Origin: Pseudobacteroides cellulosolvens ATCC 35603 = DSM 2933
GTDB lineage: Bacteria; Bacillota; Clostridia; Acetivibrionales; DSM-2933
Direction of reading: 5' to 3'
Assembly (NCBI RefSeq): GCF_001262605.1
Contig: NZ_LGTC01000001.1
Coordinates: forward strand, 620,001-684,000
Length of the DNA stretch: 64,000 nucleotides
The translations under genes were made by a program, and so were the position numbers. Shown piece after piece: positions 1 through 11,000 of the stretch. The notes beneath the pieces are model-generated. The model saw only the letters and a program-made list of their open reading frames with translations. It made no database searches and was not told where the DNA came from. Every line of letters starts with the position of its first letter. The first letter of the stretch is position 1.

Positions 1-1104
1 TTCATAATTCTGAGTTCCCATTCCCAGTTCTTCTCCATGTTTAAGGCAGGATTCCCACTTAACACCCGGATAAATCTTTTCAAACTTGTTAAAAGGTTCA
101 TGGTTGTGGCAATCTCCCTTGTCATCCAATACGCTGCCTTTCATAACAGGTGCGGCATTAACCATGTCTATGCATGCCCTGTCCAAGGCTACCGCATCAA
201 ATGATGCAGCAATCCCCAAGTTTGGAACAACCGGAACGTCATTATTGCTCCAACAGTCACAGTTTGGCGATATGTCCATCAAGAAATTGATGTGGAAACA
301 AGGTTTGTCTTTTACTGCTGCCCACGCATATTCTGCGATTTTTTCACTTGCTGTTTCAAAGGCTTCATTCCATTCCAGGTTGGCAGCACCATACATGCAC
401 ATGGCTATACACTGGCCGCATCCGGTACACTTTGCATGATCAATTTGTGCTTTTTTATTAATATTAAATGAAATTGCATCTTGGGAGCAATTCTTTTTGC
501 ATATGCCGCAGCTAATACATGCAGCTTCAGATATTTCAGGCTTTGAGGCTGAATGCATTTCAAGTTTGCCGCCTCTTGACCCACATCCCATTGCTAGGTT
601 TTTAAGTGCACCTCCGAAGCCTGCCAGTTCATGACCTTTAAAGTGGTTTATGGATATCAAAATATCTGCATCGGCTATAACAGTACCGATTTTTGCTGAC
701 TTCACGTGCTTTGCGTTTATGGGTATCTCTGTATAATCACTTCCTTTAAGACCATCTGCAATTATTACATTAACACCAGTTGTAATCTGATTAAAGCCAT
801 TTTCTGCAGCTGCTTCCAAATGACTAACAGCGTTAGCACGCCTTCCTACATATAACGTATTGGTATCGGTCAGGAAAGGCAACCCTCCCTGCTTCTTAAC
901 CAAATCTGCAATTCGTTTAACATAATTAGGTCGTATATACGCCATATTGCCGGGTTCACCGAAATGAATTTTTAATGCTGTAAACTTGTTTTTAAAATCA
1001 ATGTTTTCTATGCCTGCCTTTTTAATGAGTTTTTCCAGCTTATCTAGTATATTCATGTCAGTTCTTGTTCTGAAGTTTATAAAATACACTTTTGACTTAT
1101 TCAT
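1..1104 (-). CDS. DUF362 domain protein with two 4Fe-4S motifs (3' end beyond window)
   Basis: The minus strand is open from an ATG at 1104 (AGGT-type ribosome site just upstream) for 368 codons to the left edge with no stop, so the C-terminus is missing. The first ~210 residues resemble DUF362 (NxFKGHxLAGFGGALKNLAMG). Then come two ferredoxin clusters, CISCGICKKNC and CTGCGQCIAMC, each able to hold a 4Fe-4S cluster. Proteins of this type are cytosolic iron-sulfur proteins of unknown reaction, common in anaerobes. No operon partner is visible inside the window; the next gene is divergent. The family call is firm and the function is unknown. Confidence 0.85.
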   Translation of the reverse strand, partial: MNKSKVYFINFRTRTDMNILDKLEKLIKKAGIENIDFKNKFTALKIHFGEPGNMAYIRPNYVKRIADLVKKQGGLPFLTDTNTLYVGRRANAVSHLEAAAENGFNQITTGVNVIIADGLKGSDYTEIPINAKHVKSAKIGTVIADADILISINHFKGHELAGFGGALKNLAMGCGSRGGKLEMHSASKPEISEAACISCGICKKNCSQDAISFNINKKAQIDHAKCTGCGQCIAMCMYGAANLEWNEAFETASEKIAEYAWAAVKDKPCFHINFLMDISPNCDCWSNNDVPVVPNLGIAASFDAVALDRACIDMVNAAPVMKGSVLDDKGDCHNHEPFNKFEKIYPGVKWESCLKHGEELGMGTQNYE

Positions 1105-1310
1105 ATTAGTACCTCCCCAAAATAGATCTTTTATTATAATACCATATAAAAAAGTAACTTTACAATTATATATTTAAATGAATTTGTAACGTTACAAAAA
1201 TATATATAATGACCAAAATATTGCTTTCCCTTTGCCATTGATAAAATCTGTTGGCGATAATTTTATAAATATGATAAAATATGGATTATTGCAAATGAGG
1301 AGGTTTAGTT

Positions 1311-1865
1311 ATGAATGAAGTTTTAAAAGCCATAAAAGAAAGAAGAAGTATAAGAGCATATGAACCAACACAAATATCCAAGGAAGAACTGGATATGATA
1401 ATTGAAGCAGGAATATATGCACCAACAGGCCATAATAGTCAGCCATGGCATTTTACAGTTATACAAAACCGTGAAGTGATTGAGGAAATAAACAAAGCAG
1501 CAAAACAGGTTATGGCTACTTTTGAAGTTGACTTCATAAGAGAATTAGGCTTAAATCCTGAGTTTGATATTTCATACAAGGCACCTACAATAATAATAGT
1601 ATCAGGGCGAAAAGATGCAGTATCTTCAAAATCAGATTGTGATGCTGCAACTCAAAACATGCTTCTTGCAGCTCAAAGCTTAAATATAGGTTCAGTATGG
1701 GTAGGATTCGCTGCTTTTGCATTTATGATTGAAGGTATGGCTCAAAAGCTAGGAATTCCTGAAGGCTATGAACCATATCATGGAATTATTTTTGGATACA
1801 AAAAGTCGGATTTGGAAGTAGCTATACCTAAAAGAAACTATAATGTGGTGAATTATATAAGATAA
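1311..1865 (+). CDS. Nitroreductase family protein
   Basis: This is a 184-residue FMN-dependent nitroreductase fold protein. The N-terminal ERRSIRAYEP and the following APTGHNSQPWHF segment form the usual FMN phosphate-binding and active-site region of the family, and the length is typical of the small single-domain clade. The ATG has a good AGGAGG site seven bases upstream. The gene stands alone, between the divergent DUF362 gene and the PadR unit. The likely activity is NAD(P)H-dependent reduction of nitro, quinone or similar compounds in the cytosol; the substrate cannot be read from sequence. Confidence 0.88.
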   Translation: MNEVLKAIKERRSIRAYEPTQISKEELDMIIEAGIYAPTGHNSQPWHFTVIQNREVIEEINKAAKQVMATFEVDFIRELGLNPEFDISYKAPTIIIVSGRKDAVSSKSDCDAATQNMLLAAQSLNIGSVWVGFAAFAFMIEGMAQKLGIPEGYEPYHGIIFGYKKSDLEVAIPKRNYNVVNYIR

Positions 1866-1926
1866 CTTTATGGTTCATGGGTGATATGGGTAGTAAAAAA
1901 AGTTGAATATATTACCAAAAAAGCCA

Positions 1927-1989
1927 TTGACAATATATCGGTCATCTATATATAATTATGAATGTGATTATATAGATGATCGATATATT
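1927..1989 (+). promoter_or_regulatory. SigmaA promoter overlapped by a long inverted-repeat operator for the PadR unit
   Basis: TTGACA (1927-1932) and TATAAT (1951-1956) are 18 nt apart, a near-consensus sigmaA promoter. Two 21-nt arms, 1932-1952 and 1969-1989, are reverse complements at 20 of 21 positions with a 16-nt centre. The left arm fills the -35/-10 spacer and the right arm covers the likely start site. This is the geometry of an autoregulatory repressor site, most simply for the PadR protein encoded just downstream. Confidence 0.75.
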
Positions 1990-2009
1990 ATTATATGGGA
2001 TGTGAGAAA

Positions 2010-2348
2010 ATGAAAATTGACAAAAGCCTCATGACTGGCAGTACTACAATGCTGATTCTTAAGCTTCTGGAAAACTGTGATATGTATGGATACCAGATGA
2101 TTGAAGAGCTTGAGAAACGATCTCAAAACATTTTTACGCTTAAGGCAGGGACACTCTATCCCATACTTCATTCATTAGAGCAGCAGGGAATGATAAATTC
2201 CTATGAAAAAGAGGAGGACAGCACTAGACCAAGAAAGTATTACAGCCTTAATAAAGGCGGGAGGAAACTTCTTGATGAAAAGAGAGTTGAATGGGAGGTC
2301 TATTCGTCTACAGTAAATAATATTTTGGGAGGGCTTAAAGGTGTCTGA
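2010..2348 (+). CDS. PadR family transcriptional regulator
   Basis: This is a compact winged-helix regulator of about 112 residues. The segments LKLLENCDMYGYQMIEEL, LKAGTLYPILHSLEQQGMI and RPRKYYSLNKGG are the PadR helix-turn-helix and wing. The ATG at 2010 follows a GATGTGAG ribosome site; a start five codons earlier (1995) is possible but less well placed. Its 3' end overlaps the GTG of the FtsW-like gene by eight bases, so the two are translationally coupled. The large inverted repeat over the promoter suggests it represses its own unit. PadR genes coupled to membrane proteins often sense envelope stress or drugs, but the inducer here is unknown. Confidence 0.9.
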   Translation: MKIDKSLMTGSTTMLILKLLENCDMYGYQMIEELEKRSQNIFTLKAGTLYPILHSLEQQGMINSYEKEEDSTRPRKYYSLNKGGRKLLDEKRVEWEVYSSTVNNILGGLKGV

Positions 2349-3747
2349 GTACAATGGTCATGTCGGGGAATTTTTAGAGAAGGTAATGAGTCATATAAAG
2401 TACCGGAGTATTCATAAAACTATAGAAGATGAGCTTTTGGTACATATTGAAGAACAGAAGGCTGAATATATTAAAAGGGGAATAGATGAAAAAAACGCTG
2501 CAGTAAAGGCTATAGAGCAAATGGGTGATCCCGATGTGGTAGGTAAGCAGCTCAATAAGGCACATAGCCCTAGGACAGAATGGTCTATTCTAATAATTAC
2601 ATTTGTTATTGTTATATTGGGTGGTGCAGTGCAGTTTTTTCTTTCGGGAGAAGGCATCAGGAATGAGAACCTGTTTTTTAAGTATTTATTTTATGCTCCA
2701 ATTGGGATATTGGTTTTTTCATGTGTATACTTCTTTGATTATACCTTATTGGGCAGGCATCCTAAATTAGTTGTCTGTATTTTACTCGGAGCAGCATTAG
2801 TTGGGTTTAATGTTCTAGAAAGAATTAATGGTACATTTTATCATGTGTATTATATATCCCTATTGGCTATTCCTGTATTTGGGATTGTAGTTTATAGCTT
2901 GAGGGGTAAAGGATATTTAGGTATTGTTGCATCAGGTGCTTTTTATGCTGCTATAGCTTTTTTATGTATAATAGGGCCAAGGATTTATGCATTAGGACTA
3001 TTTTCTTTAGCTTGTATTGTAATAATTACTGTTGCTATATTGAAAGGATATTTTAACTGCAACAAACGGGTTGGAATTGCAATTGTATATATACCTACGA
3101 TACTATTTGTCAGTTTATTAACGTATTATCTGATAATGTCATCCCCCAGGAGATTAATAAGAATATTAACAATATTTGTGCCGGAAATTGATCCAAATGG
3201 AGGAGGATGGCAGCACATGATGGTAAGAAGCCTCATTAAAGGCTCAAAGTCTATAGGAGAAGCTGTGCTTTACGGAAACTTATCAAATACTCAAATAAAT
3301 CAGGTCCTACCAAGTTGGGATAGCAATTTTGCTCTTACGTATATAATAGCACGTTTGGGTTATATAGCCGGGTTGGTTATAATTTCAGTATTATCAATCC
3401 TAATAATACGAATGTTTATAACAATACTAAAACAAAAAAATGCATTGGGATTTTTGCTTTCTTTTAGTGCATTTATAGCTATATCAGGACAGTTTATGTT
3501 ATATATTTTATCTAATTTTGGGGTGGTTATGACTTCGGTAACACTGCCATTTATCTCATATGGCGGATCGACATTTGTATTAAATATGATGCTTTTAGGC
3601 TTGGTCATGTCGGTATATAGAAGGTCGCATATTGTAGATGATAAGCTTCAAAAGGGCAGTGTGAATAACTATAAGCTGGTAACTATTGAAGATGGCAGGA
3701 TTATAATTGATTTTGGGATAAGAAAATTAAAGAGAACTCACAAGTAG
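2341..3747 (+). CDS. FtsW/RodA/SpoVE-family membrane protein with N-terminal permease-prefix (HAAS) domain
   Basis: This is a 468-residue protein starting at GTG inside the PadR gene. Residues 1-80 are a soluble helical HAAS/permease-prefix domain (IEDELLVHIEEQKAEYI...AIEQMGDPDVVGKQL), the type usually paired with PadR regulators. Residues ~80-440 form about ten membrane spans, with the SEDS signature LPFISYGGS near residue 403. SEDS proteins polymerise peptidoglycan glycan strands at the membrane. The catalytic status is untested, and there is no adjacent penicillin-binding protein. The PadR-HAAS-SEDS arrangement suggests a regulated, condition-specific cell-wall or spore-wall enzyme. Confidence 0.85.
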   Translation: MSEYNGHVGEFLEKVMSHIKYRSIHKTIEDELLVHIEEQKAEYIKRGIDEKNAAVKAIEQMGDPDVVGKQLNKAHSPRTEWSILIITFVIVILGGAVQFFLSGEGIRNENLFFKYLFYAPIGILVFSCVYFFDYTLLGRHPKLVVCILLGAALVGFNVLERINGTFYHVYYISLLAIPVFGIVVYSLRGKGYLGIVASGAFYAAIAFLCIIGPRIYALGLFSLACIVIITVAILKGYFNCNKRVGIAIVYIPTILFVSLLTYYLIMSSPRRLIRILTIFVPEIDPNGGGWQHMMVRSLIKGSKSIGEAVLYGNLSNTQINQVLPSWDSNFALTYIIARLGYIAGLVIISVLSILIIRMFITILKQKNALGFLLSFSAFIAISGQFMLYILSNFGVVMTSVTLPFISYGGSTFVLNMMLLGLVMSVYRRSHIVDDKLQKGSVNNYKLVTIEDGRIIIDFGIRKLKRTHK

Positions 3748-3770
3748 TTTAATTTAGATAGGGAATTTTT

Positions 3771-4864
3771 ATGAAAGTGTTCAAAAAGCTTTTGGCAGTA
3801 ATAGCATGTACATTGATGACAGCGAGCTTATTTACAGCATGTGATGGATCTAAAAAAGAAATAAATTCTCCAACCACACAAACTACTGTTACACCCAAAA
3901 TTGAGGTTAAAGCTACACCTACACAGAATAGAGCAGATATAAAAGGTGAATTTTGATTCATTTTCTGATTTGACTGAAAGAGCAAAAGACTACATAGAAA
4001 ATATGGTTCCTTACACTGTTGATATAGCAACTGATAAAAACGGTAAAGTTAGAGCTTTAGCTCATCAGGCTACTGTAGGGGCATTGGCTTACAAAAAGCT
4101 GGTAGCACAAAAATATCTTAGTACAGATGACTCGGAAAAGATAGCAGAAATGCGGCAAGGTTGCTTTATTTCCTACTTTTGAAGAACCAATGAAACTGTA
4201 TCTTGGAGGACGCAGCGAAGGATGGGTCGTGGGTAACAAATTTAAAATAGATCAAAAAGTGTTAGACTTTATTGATTTTGCAAAGACTTTAAGAAATAAC
4301 AAATATGAGGCTTCTCTCGATCAATGGTCACCTGGATGGTCCGATGCAATTGCTGAAGATGAAAAAGCTTTTATCTGGCTATGTCCCACTTGGGGGATTC
4401 CTTGGATAATAGGCTCTTATGATAAGAGAGCAGTAGATGGCGGAGAATGGGGATTGGCCAAACCTCCATTTCCATTCTTTTGGGGTGGCAGTTGGCTTAG
4501 TATTTATAGCAAGTCAAAGAATCAAGATTTAGCCTGGGAATTTATTAAGTTCATTACTACCGATAAGGATGTTATGAGGAAATGGGCTTCTCAAAACCGT
4601 GACTTACCCAACAACTTGCAGTTATTATCAGAAGGAACACAACAGAATAATAAGATTATTGGAACAGATATATTTAAGTTTTATGAACCCTTTGTAAAGG
4701 ATATAAACGGCAAGTTAAGAACCAGTAAAGACTACACAATAGAATTGTATTATAATAGGTGTTTGAGATCGTATCTTGATGGTGAGATAAAAACCGAAGA
4801 AGAAATGCTTAGGAAATTTAAAGATGAAGTTAAGAATAGTGTGAAAGATATTTCTGTTGATTAA
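3771..4864 (+). pseudogene. Decayed extracellular solute-binding lipoprotein (family 1 type)
   Basis: Three overlapping pieces in different frames match one ancestral gene when compared with the paralogue at 14141-15498. Piece 1 (3771-3956) has an intact lipoprotein signal with lipobox LFTAC. About 75 residues of the sugar-binding lobe are then missing before SDLTERAKDYI (3946-4182). A second deletion of about 20 codons with a frame change falls near 4150. The rest (4190-4864) is a normal C-terminal half (YLGGRSEGW, WSPGWSDAIAEDEKAF). With two deletions it cannot make a working binding protein. No ABC permease genes are adjacent. Confidence 0.85.
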
Positions 4865-4873
4865 ATATTAGTA

Positions 4874-4916
4874 AAGGCCTTTGTATATGCCGTATTTGGC
4901 TTGCTACAAAGGCCTT
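4874..4916 (+). terminator. Rho-independent terminator after the decayed binding-protein gene
   Basis: The perfect 12-bp arms AAGGCCTTTGTA (4874-4885) and TACAAAGGCCTT (4905-4916) are followed by an AT-rich tract. The same hairpin, with the same arms, follows the paralogue at 15511-15553, so gene and terminator were duplicated together. Confidence 0.8.
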
Positions 4917-5061
4917 ATTTATTAATTTAGAGATATATTAATAATTTGAATTCTACCATGGATCAAGGTTTTGCTCAAATGCGTCAGATTTTCAAGGTGT
5001 AACTCTTCCATAATCTTATTAAAACCAACTTTGTGAAAATAATTATAAATAGTTTAAAGAT

Positions 5062-8000
5062 TTAATTCTTCGGATAATCGCTACTAGTCTGATTAAAGTG
5101 CTTTGCCATAATTACCACATCCATGATATTTATAACAGAATCTCCGTTTAAATCGGCACTTTCGTAGTAGACACCATCCCCTTTTACAGAATTGAATACT
5201 TTTGAAAGCGATATAACATCAGACATATTAATTTTATCATCATTAGGACTACTAATGTCTCCTGACCACATCAAAATAGGGGATTTGATTTGGGATATTG
5301 CAATATCTTTATCAACAATAACCCCTTTAATATCTCTTTTAAGATACCCTGCTTTGGATATAGACATTTCACATTCACTAGTTGAATTCATAGGTACATC
5401 TTTAATATCAAAATATCCATTTTCATCAGTAACAGCAGATAGGGAGGTACCGGTTAAAGATACGGTAAACCCGGCCCTGGATGGGCTCTCAGGGCTGGTA
5501 ATATACTCAGGACTTATGTAGCCGCTGACTTTGCAGGTTGCATTTATCAAGTTTTCCAGCTTATCACTAACGCTAATTGTATAATCACCTGTAAGTGCAC
5601 TATCATAACTTGAAACATCGATAGTAAAAAAGCTTTCATTAAGATTAACACTATAGACATTATCCTTTATATATGTATATTCCAGCAAGCTATTATTGTT
5701 ATATATTTGAAAATAAAAGTAAGTAGGAGCATCAAACTTTATATAAATAGTATCTGTGGCTTTAGAAAAGAATTTGAACCTGTCGATATCTCCAGGAAAG
5801 TTTAAAGAACTGTTTAACGGAGTATTTACTTTAAGGGGTGGAGTACCTAAAGTTGTATTCGCATAGTCTTCAGGAAGAGGACCATCAATTTTGATATTAT
5901 AAGTACCCAAAGAAGTATATGAATTACTTGTACAGATATAATATGTTTCATAAGACTTTAGATAATAACAGTTTTCAAAATTGCTGATAAAATCCGGATG
6001 TTCATTAATCTTTTTATTGGTACTGTCGAAAACACTTATTACCACATTTTCAGATTTTGATACATGGTACAAACCGTTACAACTAACTGCAAAACTGAAA
6101 TAATCCGTATCTCTTATATAATCGAATTTACCTGAAATGTTATTTTTGGAACCCATAGAGCCTGAGTAGCTTGGAGTATTACCAAAGTCATCTGCAATAG
6201 GTCCTTTTAAAATAAAGGAGTAGCTGGCAAGATCTGATGAAGAGCCGCTTGATAAATAAATATAATAAGTATTGTCTTTTGAAAGTGTAAAACTTACTTT
6301 TGATCCATTTGAGTATTCTACTTGAGGATATATACTATTTCCAATTGAATCAGTAATACCAAGATTGCTAGCTGTATAGAGCTTATCTATTGGCAGATAA
6401 TCCAAATAATAGGTTCCTGATATTGAAGGTGTGAACTTAAAATAATCCAGGTCAGTAGGATAATTGATTTCAGCTGATACTTTATTATTTAGTAGCATTT
6501 CACTTGATAATTCCTTGGTGTTTCCATGGTCATCATAAATAGGTCCAGTGATAACAAATGAATAGTCAAATGCATAAAAATTGGTGGTATTATTATTTGA
6601 TATAGATAAATAATAAGCTTTATCTTTGTCCAATTGGAAGAATGCACTTGACTCTAAAAAGCTAACAGCTACTTTATTTCCTAAAGCATCAAAAATGCCG
6701 AAAACTAAAGGTAACCTGATACTTTGGTTAAAAATACCTGATGTTTTAAAATCCAATTTATACATTCCTGTATTTGGGCATATAAATGAGAAGAAGTCAA
6801 TATCATCTCTAGAGTTTGAGAGTTCTTCAACATCAGCGGATAATTGTACTTGTTGTGCGGATTCCTTCGTGTTCCCACAATTGTCATTTACCGGACATGA
6901 TATAATTAATGAATATTTATCAAAGTAATTATTGCCTAAAATTCTTATAAAGTATGTACTTTCCTTTAAGGTTATATACAATTTGGAATCCAGACGGGAT
7001 GGGTAGATTTCAATACCATTGGAATCATATAAAGATAATAAGTTACATAAATTATTTGCATTTTTGTCGGAAGATATAGATATTTGGTATAAACCGTCTT
7101 CTGAAGCAGTAAAACTTATGTAGTCATTATCACCAAGATAGTTAGGAACAATTGTGATAGGTGTATTTAATTGACATTCCTTACTGGATTCTATTGAATC
7201 ACCGAAATCATCTTCAAAAGGTCCTTCTATAAAGAATGAGTAATTTAAAGAAGAGTCATATATGTCTTTAATGATTTCTATATAGTATAATTCGCCTTTT
7301 TTAAGAGAAAAGCTATTTGGATAAAAGGTATTTGAAGATATTATGTTGCCATTACTGTTAGAGATAGACCAAATATTTGTAAAGCCATTCAAAAGATTCG
7401 GTTTAAAATTATAAACTCCATCTTTATCCGGTGTAAAGGAAAAATAATCGCTGTCATGGTAATAGTTAGCTTTTCCTTCAATCTCTTTTCCTACTTGAAT
7501 TTGTGCTGAAGTATCTATTGTGTTTCCATAATCGTCTGCTACAGGGCCTTTAACTATAAGGGAGTAATCATAATTAGAGCATCCAGTACCGCCGGAAACA
7601 GAAATAAAATTTGCTGTTCCTTTTTTAAAATATATATAAGCCTTTGAATTGTCATTGTCACAGATATAATAACCGTTATCATGAATGTCAATTATATCGC
7701 TTATTTTGGGCTTGTTGTACATATTGCTATCAAAGGTCGGGGCTATTTCAACACAGTATATGCCATCTGAAACAGGTGTGAACTTAAAATAATCAACATC
7801 AAAGCGATTGCCTATTTTTCCTGTATTTAAAGTGTTTAATTGAATTTCTTTTGAATACTCAGAAGAATTACCAATATCATCAACAACAGGAGATTTTATT
7901 GTGAATGAATATTTATATATCAAATCCGTGCTTGTGACAGTTGAAAGAACTATGAAGTATGTCTTACCTTTTTCAAGGTTTAGGCAGGCTTCCCTTGCAT

Positions 8001-11000
8001 ATTTAAAAGTAAATTCAATTGGATTCTTGTTGGAATCATAAACCTTTATACATTTTTCAAGATTATAATCAAAGAATGGTGAAGGATTATAGCTGGTGGT
8101 ATAATTATATATTTGATATATGCCGCTTAAAGGAGCAGTAAAACTGAAATAATCGTAATCGGTACTATGATCAATGCTGCCATTTACAGCAGTGTCAAGA
8201 TCAATACGTTTTGCAGTTTCTGATGAATCACCAAAATCATCCTTTATAGGTACTGATACTTCAAAATTATAGAAGAAAGATGCTTTATTATCTACATGTT
8301 TTTGTACTGCTATGTAGCAAGGCTTGCCGCTCTTAAGGGATACATAGTTATTTGTATGGTATTGATAATTTAAATTTTCATCAACAACATTAATCGCACA
8401 TTTATATTGTGGATAATCAATTTTATATATACCATCCACTTTTGGAGTAAACTTAAAAACATCAATATCATTATCATCAATAAAGTTTCCATTGATTTTT
8501 TGGCCGCAAGTTATGACAGAGGGAGAATCGTAAGTATCGGCGTAATCATCAATTAGTTGAGCGTATTTAATGGTATAAGATGCTGCATTGTTAAGGTAGT
8601 AGTTTAATTTGATAAAATACTTCATATTCTTTGAAGTGTAGAACTTTAGATATATTTTAAATTCATTAGAAGCAAAAGAGTCTTTAGTTTCCTCAAAAGA
8701 GATTGGTTTACCCCTGTAATCCAAAACTGATGGAGCCATTTCATAAGTATCGGTACTTATTTCAACAACTGTATATGTTTCAACTGCTGGTATGAAAGAA
8801 AATATATCAATATCGTTATAATGATCCAGATTGCCTGAAATAGATGATTTTTCAAATATTGGACATGCATCAAGTACGTTATTTCCAAAGTCATCCTTTG
8901 TTGGGACTTCACCTTTTGGCCATTCAGCAGGAGATGTAACAATTACAGGCGATCCTGAATAAACTGCTGAAGTTACAGAAGTTAGGAGACTTTCAAGATT
9001 TTCACTGGCAGTTATGGTATAATTACCCTTTAACAATACATCATAGCTTTCGACCTTTATATTTATATTGTTTAAATCTTTAAGATCCACTCTATAAGTA
9101 TTATTGCCGATAGTTTCGTATTCCATAGTACGATCGCTGTAATCCAATATTTTCATAGCAAGATTTGAAGGTGCATCAAATTTAAGGTATATATTTCCTG
9201 TAAATTGTGGAATCACCTGAAGCATGTCAATATCTCCGGGATAATTGATTTTTCCTTTAGTTGGGGTATTGGTTTTTATAACGGTACCTTCACTTGAAGT
9301 ATTATCATAATCATCATATACTGGTTCTTTCACAATTAATGTATAATCAGTAAACCAATTAGTATCGGATCCAACATAAAAGTAGAAGGTCTCATTTGCA
9401 GGCAGGTAATAATAATGATCATTGCTGTCAAGATTTATCGGACATGGTCTTATAAATTCATTATTACTATTACTAATATTAAAGTTGACATAATTGGATA
9501 TTGATATGCAATATAAACCTTTTGTTGGAGTTGTAAATGTAAAAAAGTCTATGTCGGAGTTAAATTCAATTTTTCCTTCAACCTTTTCGCCTGGTACAAT
9601 AGTTTTTGAATAGCTTATAGTATTACCAAAATCATCGGGTGTAGGACCTTTTAACTTGAAGGAATAGTCTAATAAGCACCCGGGTCCTTTTAAATAAATA
9701 TAATATGTATTCCCCTTATATAGATAAAACCATATTTCAGATTCAATGGGGTTTTTCGCTTCAACCAAATGACTTTCTGTTCCTGTAATACCTACCAGTG
9801 AGTCAAATGCAGGATAATATGATCCGTCATCAGTATAGGTTGCCCTTATATCAGACAACCGATAAGCACCTGAAACTGATGGGGTGAATTTAAAATAATC
9901 ACAATCAAAATAGTGATCCAGTTTACCCTTTATATCCAAATCCAATTTGATATCAGAAGCGGATTGAGAAAGGTTGCCGTAATCATCTGTACATAGATTT
10001 ATAGTAAAAGAATATTTAAATAAGTAAGGATTGTTGTAAAAATTGGTGACTAAATAGTAAGTAGTATCCTTTTTTAAATCTATATAAGCTGATTTATTAT
10101 TGTAAGATGCCTGTATTGACTTGCCGTTTGTGCTAATTGTAGTAAATAAGTTTGAATATTGCAGGTCTGACGAGTATTCACTGAGGAAAGTGTAATCAAT
10201 CCTGTAAACTCCATCTTTTGTAGGACTGAAGCTGAAATAATCCTTATCATCTTGGGAATCAGAGAAGCCTTCAACTATTTTATTTAATTGGACAGAATAG
10301 GAAGAATCTTTGGAATTACCGAAATCATCGGGTAAAGGACCTCTATACACGAATGATAAGCTGTCAGGATAAGATTTTGCATATATACTGCCATCAATGC
10401 AAATATAGTATTTATTATTTTTACTTAAGCTGAAATACATTTTTGAGTCAATAAATGAGGGGTTGATAAGGTTGTTATTGGAATCAGCTATATAGATATA
10501 ATTCTTGTAATCTTCAATGTTCTTTGAAGAGGTCATATCTAAATAATACAAACCGTCTTCAAGAGGGCTTAAGGATAGATAGTCTTTATCTCCATAATAA
10601 TTTGAAACAACGGTAACAGAATCGTTAATATGCAATTCTTTAGCATAATTAATAGTATTTCCAATATCATCCTCCACAGGTCCTTTTAGTGTGAAAGAAT
10701 ATTCAGGTGTGGAATTATATGAATTTCTGTTTAAGGAGATGTAATATATATTATCTTTTGTAATGCTAAATGTTAATATACCGTTGTTTAACAAAGTGCT
10801 AACAGGATTGCCGTAAGCATCATAGAGCTGCCATGTATTATTCTGTCGATTGTTTTCATCAATTTGGGAGTAATCTTCTAAACAGTATGTACCGGTTATT
10901 GTAGGTTTGAAATAGAAGTAATCTACATCGTTGTAATAATCGCACTTACCGTTAACATTATTTCCTGCTTGTATTTCAGAGGAGGATTCTTTTGTGTTTC

